Shown in pieces: positions 6,595 to 9,008 of a stretch of DNA of 9,008 nt. The first letter of the stretch is position 1. Each line of letters starts with the position of its first letter. The notes below the pieces were generated by a model. That model was not told where the DNA came from, did no database searches, and was given only the letters and a program-made list of their open reading frames with translations. Made by a program: the position numbers and the translations under genes. This stretch comes from Gammaproteobacteria bacterium UBA4475. Lineage in GTDB: Bacteria; Pseudomonadota; Gammaproteobacteria; Pseudomonadales; Azotimanducaceae. The stretch spans positions 1-9,008 of the forward strand of contig DGOD01000268.1 in NCBI GenBank assembly GCA_002389265.1. Direction: 5' to 3'.

Positions 6595-6622
6595 ATTATA
6601 TTGAACAACGACACTTAGTCAT
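6595..6622 (-). promoter_or_regulatory. Candidate promoter of the GH29-like / sulfatase / phosphodiesterase unit
   Basis: A perfect TATAAT (6595-6600) follows ATGACT (6617-6622, four of six matches to TTGACA, with the central TGAC intact) after a 16-bp spacer, all on the minus strand. Transcription would begin near 6588, after the ATG at 6594, so the gene must start further in. The surrounding sequence is AT-rich, which raises the chance of an accidental match. Confidence 0.5.
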
Positions 6623-6738
6623 AATATTTCCCTGATAAAGGTGAGTCTACCTCTGGGCCGAGACATAAAGCGTCATTAATCCGCAGGTAATGTTTACTAG
6701 CCTGCCGCGTAATTCTAAGGTCAACCAGCCCAACAGAC

Positions 6739-7458
6739 TCAAGCCTCAGGCTTGGCAGCAGCAGACTTGCTGCGCTCGAAATCCTCCACCACTTGCACTC
6801 GAACCGAGCCTAGTTCGTTTGGACCAGCATCGCGAATGAACACCAGCCGGCGCAGATTCGCCTTATTGCGCCACTTGGCACGATACACCCGCGATACCTT
6901 ACCATCTGATTTGGATTCCAATACCACAATCGGCGTCTTCTCTTCACCGCCGTCAACGGAGATGGCATGCTTACTCTTAGCTTCCAGCTTAAAGCGTTGT
7001 TCACCGACCTTCCAATACAGAACCCTGCTGGAAAGATTGATCAATAAGTAGCTATTCACCCCATGCTCCGACCAGTCATTCTCGATCGGAAAGACCGAAT
7101 ATTTCATATTCGATTTATCTGGAGCATGGTTAAAAATAAACAGCGGCGACTTCATCGACGGCTTGAGCTGCGCACGCGCGACCAACTGCCCTCCACTAGG
7201 CTGATCATAGAACAGGATAAGCGGTGGCCCCTGATAATGGTGAGCGAGCGACTTCGACAAATCCCCCAGACGCACCCGCTTGCGCGGCTGATCTTCACCG
7301 CTCCCGAAGTAGACATCAACTCGACGAAAATCCTTACTCAAGCCGATGCATTGAAAATCAAAGCTGACCAGATTTCCTGGTTCCTCGGCACCACAGGATA
7401 AGGCCATCCCAAGCAGTAGCAAGATGACGAGACAGTTTTTAAAGAATAAAGATTTCAT
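6739..7458 (-). CDS. Secreted protein of unknown function downstream of Verru_Chthon cassette A
   Basis: I cannot name a family for this 239-residue protein. The ATG at 7458 opens a signal peptide (MKSLFFKNCLVILLLLGMALSCGA). C22 could be lipidated, but ALSC is not a standard lipobox, so ordinary cleavage after A24 is more likely. The mature part shows alternating hydrophobic residues typical of beta structure and no obvious catalytic motif. Recognisable stretches are SYLLINLSSR (136-145), followed by a segment rich in charged residues, and RRLVFI (203-208). The C-terminal tail is rich in S, K and A. Only 9 nt separate it from the stop of cassette protein A. A GTG at 7467 directly after that stop is an alternative start adding MSV. 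The tight linkage suggests an accessory envelope component of the cassette. Its 3' end carries two small adjacent hairpins (6740-6754, 6758-6773) without a T-tract. Confidence 0.8.
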   Translation of the reverse strand: MKSLFFKNCLVILLLLGMALSCGAEEPGNLVSFDFQCIGLSKDFRRVDVYFGSGEDQPRKRVRLGDLSKSLAHHYQGPPLILFYDQPSGGQLVARAQLKPSMKSPLFIFNHAPDKSNMKYSVFPIENDWSEHGVNSYLLINLSSRVLYWKVGEQRFKLEAKSKHAISVDGGEEKTPIVVLESKSDGKVSRVYRAKWRNKANLRRLVFIRDAGPNELGSVRVQVVEDFERSKSAAAKPEA

Positions 7459-7467
7459 AACACTCAC

Positions 7468-9008
7468 TTAAATTTGATCCGGATCCAGACGACGAAGCTG
7501 GACTACTTTAAACTGACGCCCAAATTGCTGATTGGCCACCGACAGCAAATCGTCGAGCGCAGTCTCCGGCTCATCAGCGGGATCGACAAAATCAGGCAAC
7601 TGCTGCACCACCGCTTCGAGATAGACGTGGCTCGTCTCGCCGGAAGTAGGATCGCTCCATTCGCCATAGCTGCGAATGACAAAAGTATTGGATTTTACGG
7701 TCAAAAATGGGCCGAGCGAATTGAGAATGTCGCCCTGTAGAAGGTAGCCCGGTCCCGCGCCGTAGGAGCTGCCCGTCCCCGCTTCGGGGTCGAGGAAAAT
7801 ATCATGCTGATATTGGGTCGGGGAATTGCCGCCTTTATCAACAGTCAAGCCCAGCGCGTTAACGTCATCATTGAGCCCGGCATCGTTGATTGCCTGCTGT
7901 AAGGGACCCATTAAGCCCTCAGGGCCGTCCGACAAATCCCTGTTAACGAAATCTGACAAAGAGTGGAATGGCCCCCGCAGCTTGACTTGCTCGACAACCT
8001 TCTGCGCCAACACATTCAACTCATCCGCATCCAACACCCGATAACCACTGCCAGGATTGTTTTGTATGTCCGTGGGATCGGACGGATGCGTTTCATCCAA
8101 GGTAGGTAGCGTCAAACGTGAAAAAACAGCCCCCTTAGACGTTGCGTTGAGTTGAAGATCCGAATTTGCACCGGCATCAGGATCCCCCAGCTCCATGCCG
8201 ACCACGTCTTGCTCGTAGAGACTTCCAAGAAAAGCCTTCCATGCCTGAACAGAAGTGGAGTTCACATTGAACGCGCCCTCAACCAACAGATTGGCAGCAA
8301 GCTTTTTCTCTGATCGATCCGGATCAGCAGACTTCCAATCCGTCGCTAGATCTGCAGCGAGATCGCCTACCCCAAGATATAACTGCATGCGCGAGTTCTG
8401 CAGTCGCTGCGTCCCATTCACAAATGCATCAATCGTATCATCCAGATCCTTCACCTCAGTGCCATCCTCATAGGCTGGCGCGAGCGACGAAAAGTAATAA
8501 TCATCCCATAGCGCGTCGTTCAACTTGTAGGAATAGTCAATCGCTGAGCCCTTCCAATCCTGATAAGATAACGGTTTCCCTCCGATAGGTAGACTTCCAT
8601 CTTCCAGCCTCAAGTCCACTCCGCCGACAGTAGAGATCGATTCATCGCGCCTAAGGTAAGGCGAGGCAAATGAATTACCGACCGCATACGATGGCTCATA
8701 ACTGTCCCGATTGAAGAACACATGCTGCAACTGAGCCAAGGAGGTCAGCGGGCTGAGTGGTAACTCCCAAGCAACCGGACGTTGCTGTCCACTATAAGTA
8801 TCATAAGACATGCCAAAGTAAGGATATTTATCATCGAAAAAATAGTCTGCCACAGGATCCCCTTGGTATTCCTGCGCCTCGTAAATAGTATTAGGGTTAT
8901 TGCTAAAATGGGCATAAGTCCCAACCGTGCTCGATGAAAAAGGGGCTCTAGGATTTGAAGATAGATGCAGTTCCATCGCGCTAGGGGTCCGCAATCCATT
9001 ATTAATAT
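7468..9008 (-). CDS. Verru_Chthon cassette protein A, C-terminal part (start off the window)
   Basis: The frame is open to the right edge, so only the last 512 residues are visible; family members are usually much longer. Hallmarks of the family, counted from the first complete codon, are GAFNVNSTSVQAWKAFLGSL (244-263), GYRVLDADELNVLAQ (321-335) leading into LRGPFHSLSDFVNRDL (343-358), NTFVIRSYGEW (440-450), EAVVQQLPDFVDP (464-476) and the C-terminal FGRQFKVVQLRRL (495-507). The family is one of a four-gene cassette (A-D) known from Verrucomicrobiota, in which the small partners carry prepilin-type N-termini. I infer that A is a large pseudopilin-like envelope protein. The LRGPF-SLSDFVNR segment recalls the helix-hairpin-helix-like region of GspK, the large minor pseudopilin of type II secretion. 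Partner genes should lie to the right of the window. The TAA stop at 7468 is followed closely by the unknown secreted protein. Confidence 0.92.
   Translation of the reverse strand, partial: INNGLRTPSAMELHLSSNPRAPFSSSTVGTYAHFSNNPNTIYEAQEYQGDPVADYFFDDKYPYFGMSYDTYSGQQRPVAWELPLSPLTSLAQLQHVFFNRDSYEPSYAVGNSFASPYLRRDESISTVGGVDLRLEDGSLPIGGKPLSYQDWKGSAIDYSYKLNDALWDDYYFSSLAPAYEDGTEVKDLDDTIDAFVNGTQRLQNSRMQLYLGVGDLAADLATDWKSADPDRSEKKLAANLLVEGAFNVNSTSVQAWKAFLGSLYEQDVVGMELGDPDAGANSDLQLNATSKGAVFSRLTLPTLDETHPSDPTDIQNNPGSGYRVLDADELNVLAQKVVEQVKLRGPFHSLSDFVNRDLSDGPEGLMGPLQQAINDAGLNDDVNALGLTVDKGGNSPTQYQHDIFLDPEAGTGSSYGAGPGYLLQGDILNSLGPFLTVKSNTFVIRSYGEWSDPTSGETSHVYLEAVVQQLPDFVDPADEPETALDDLLSVANQQFGRQFKVVQLRRLDPDQI

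Noticed and set aside
6595..6630. Inverted repeat ATATTAT...ATAATAT around the promoter of the GH29-like gene as an operator.
   Set aside because: The arms are pure A/T, the loop exceeds 20 nt, and part of it is the -10 box, so chance is the better explanation.
6544..6738. A small gene, RNA or terminator in the gap between the unknown secreted protein and the GH29-like gene.
   Set aside because: I found only very short frames and no strong hairpin with a T-run; apart from the candidate promoter and the binding site nothing is supported.
7387..7400. Lipobox in the unknown secreted protein (C22).
   Set aside because: The residues before the cysteine are A-L-S rather than the usual L-A/S-G/A, so a normal signal peptide is more likely.

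Overview
The window most likely comes from a member of the Verrucomicrobiota, plausibly a marine, polysaccharide-degrading one. The strongest pointer is the right-hand gene, the C-terminal part of a 'Verru_Chthon cassette protein A', a family characteristic of that phylum. The dense set of secreted fucosidases plus a sulfatase fits the same group. Placement below phylum level is inference. Every gene I can support lies on the minus strand, so the region is transcribed from right to left. The plus-strand open frames all lie antisense to these genes.

Right part (9008 to 6739): the C-terminal 512 residues of Verru_Chthon cassette protein A, whose start is off the window. It is followed after 9 nt by a 239-residue secreted protein of unknown function. 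The two look like the tail of one operon. I infer that they belong to a pseudopilin-like cell-envelope machine.

Middle (6622 to 2488): a candidate promoter (ATGACT, 16 bp, TATAAT) precedes three closely spaced genes. They encode a secreted multidomain protein whose C-terminal half looks like a very divergent GH29 (alpha-L-fucosidase) barrel, a secreted formylglycine-dependent sulfatase, and a cytoplasmic glycerophosphodiester phosphodiesterase. The last is interrupted by an in-frame amber codon at codon 200, while the conserved C-terminal motifs continue in the same frame beyond it.

Left part (2487 to 1): a 173-nt intergenic region holds a perfect 20-bp palindrome, a candidate promoter and a 13-mer. 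The 13-mer recurs upstream of the next gene. Two secreted GH29 alpha-L-fucosidases follow, the second cut by the window edge. They share about the same catalytic layout, but the second has an altered active-site motif.

Taken together, the sulfatase, the two fucosidases and the GH29-like protein look like part of a set for breaking down a sulfated, fucose-containing glycan (fucoidan-like). The sulfatase would remove sulfate esters and the exo-fucosidases would release fucose outside the cytoplasm. The substrate is inferred from gene content only. I saw no rRNA, tRNA, CRISPR array or insertion sequence.
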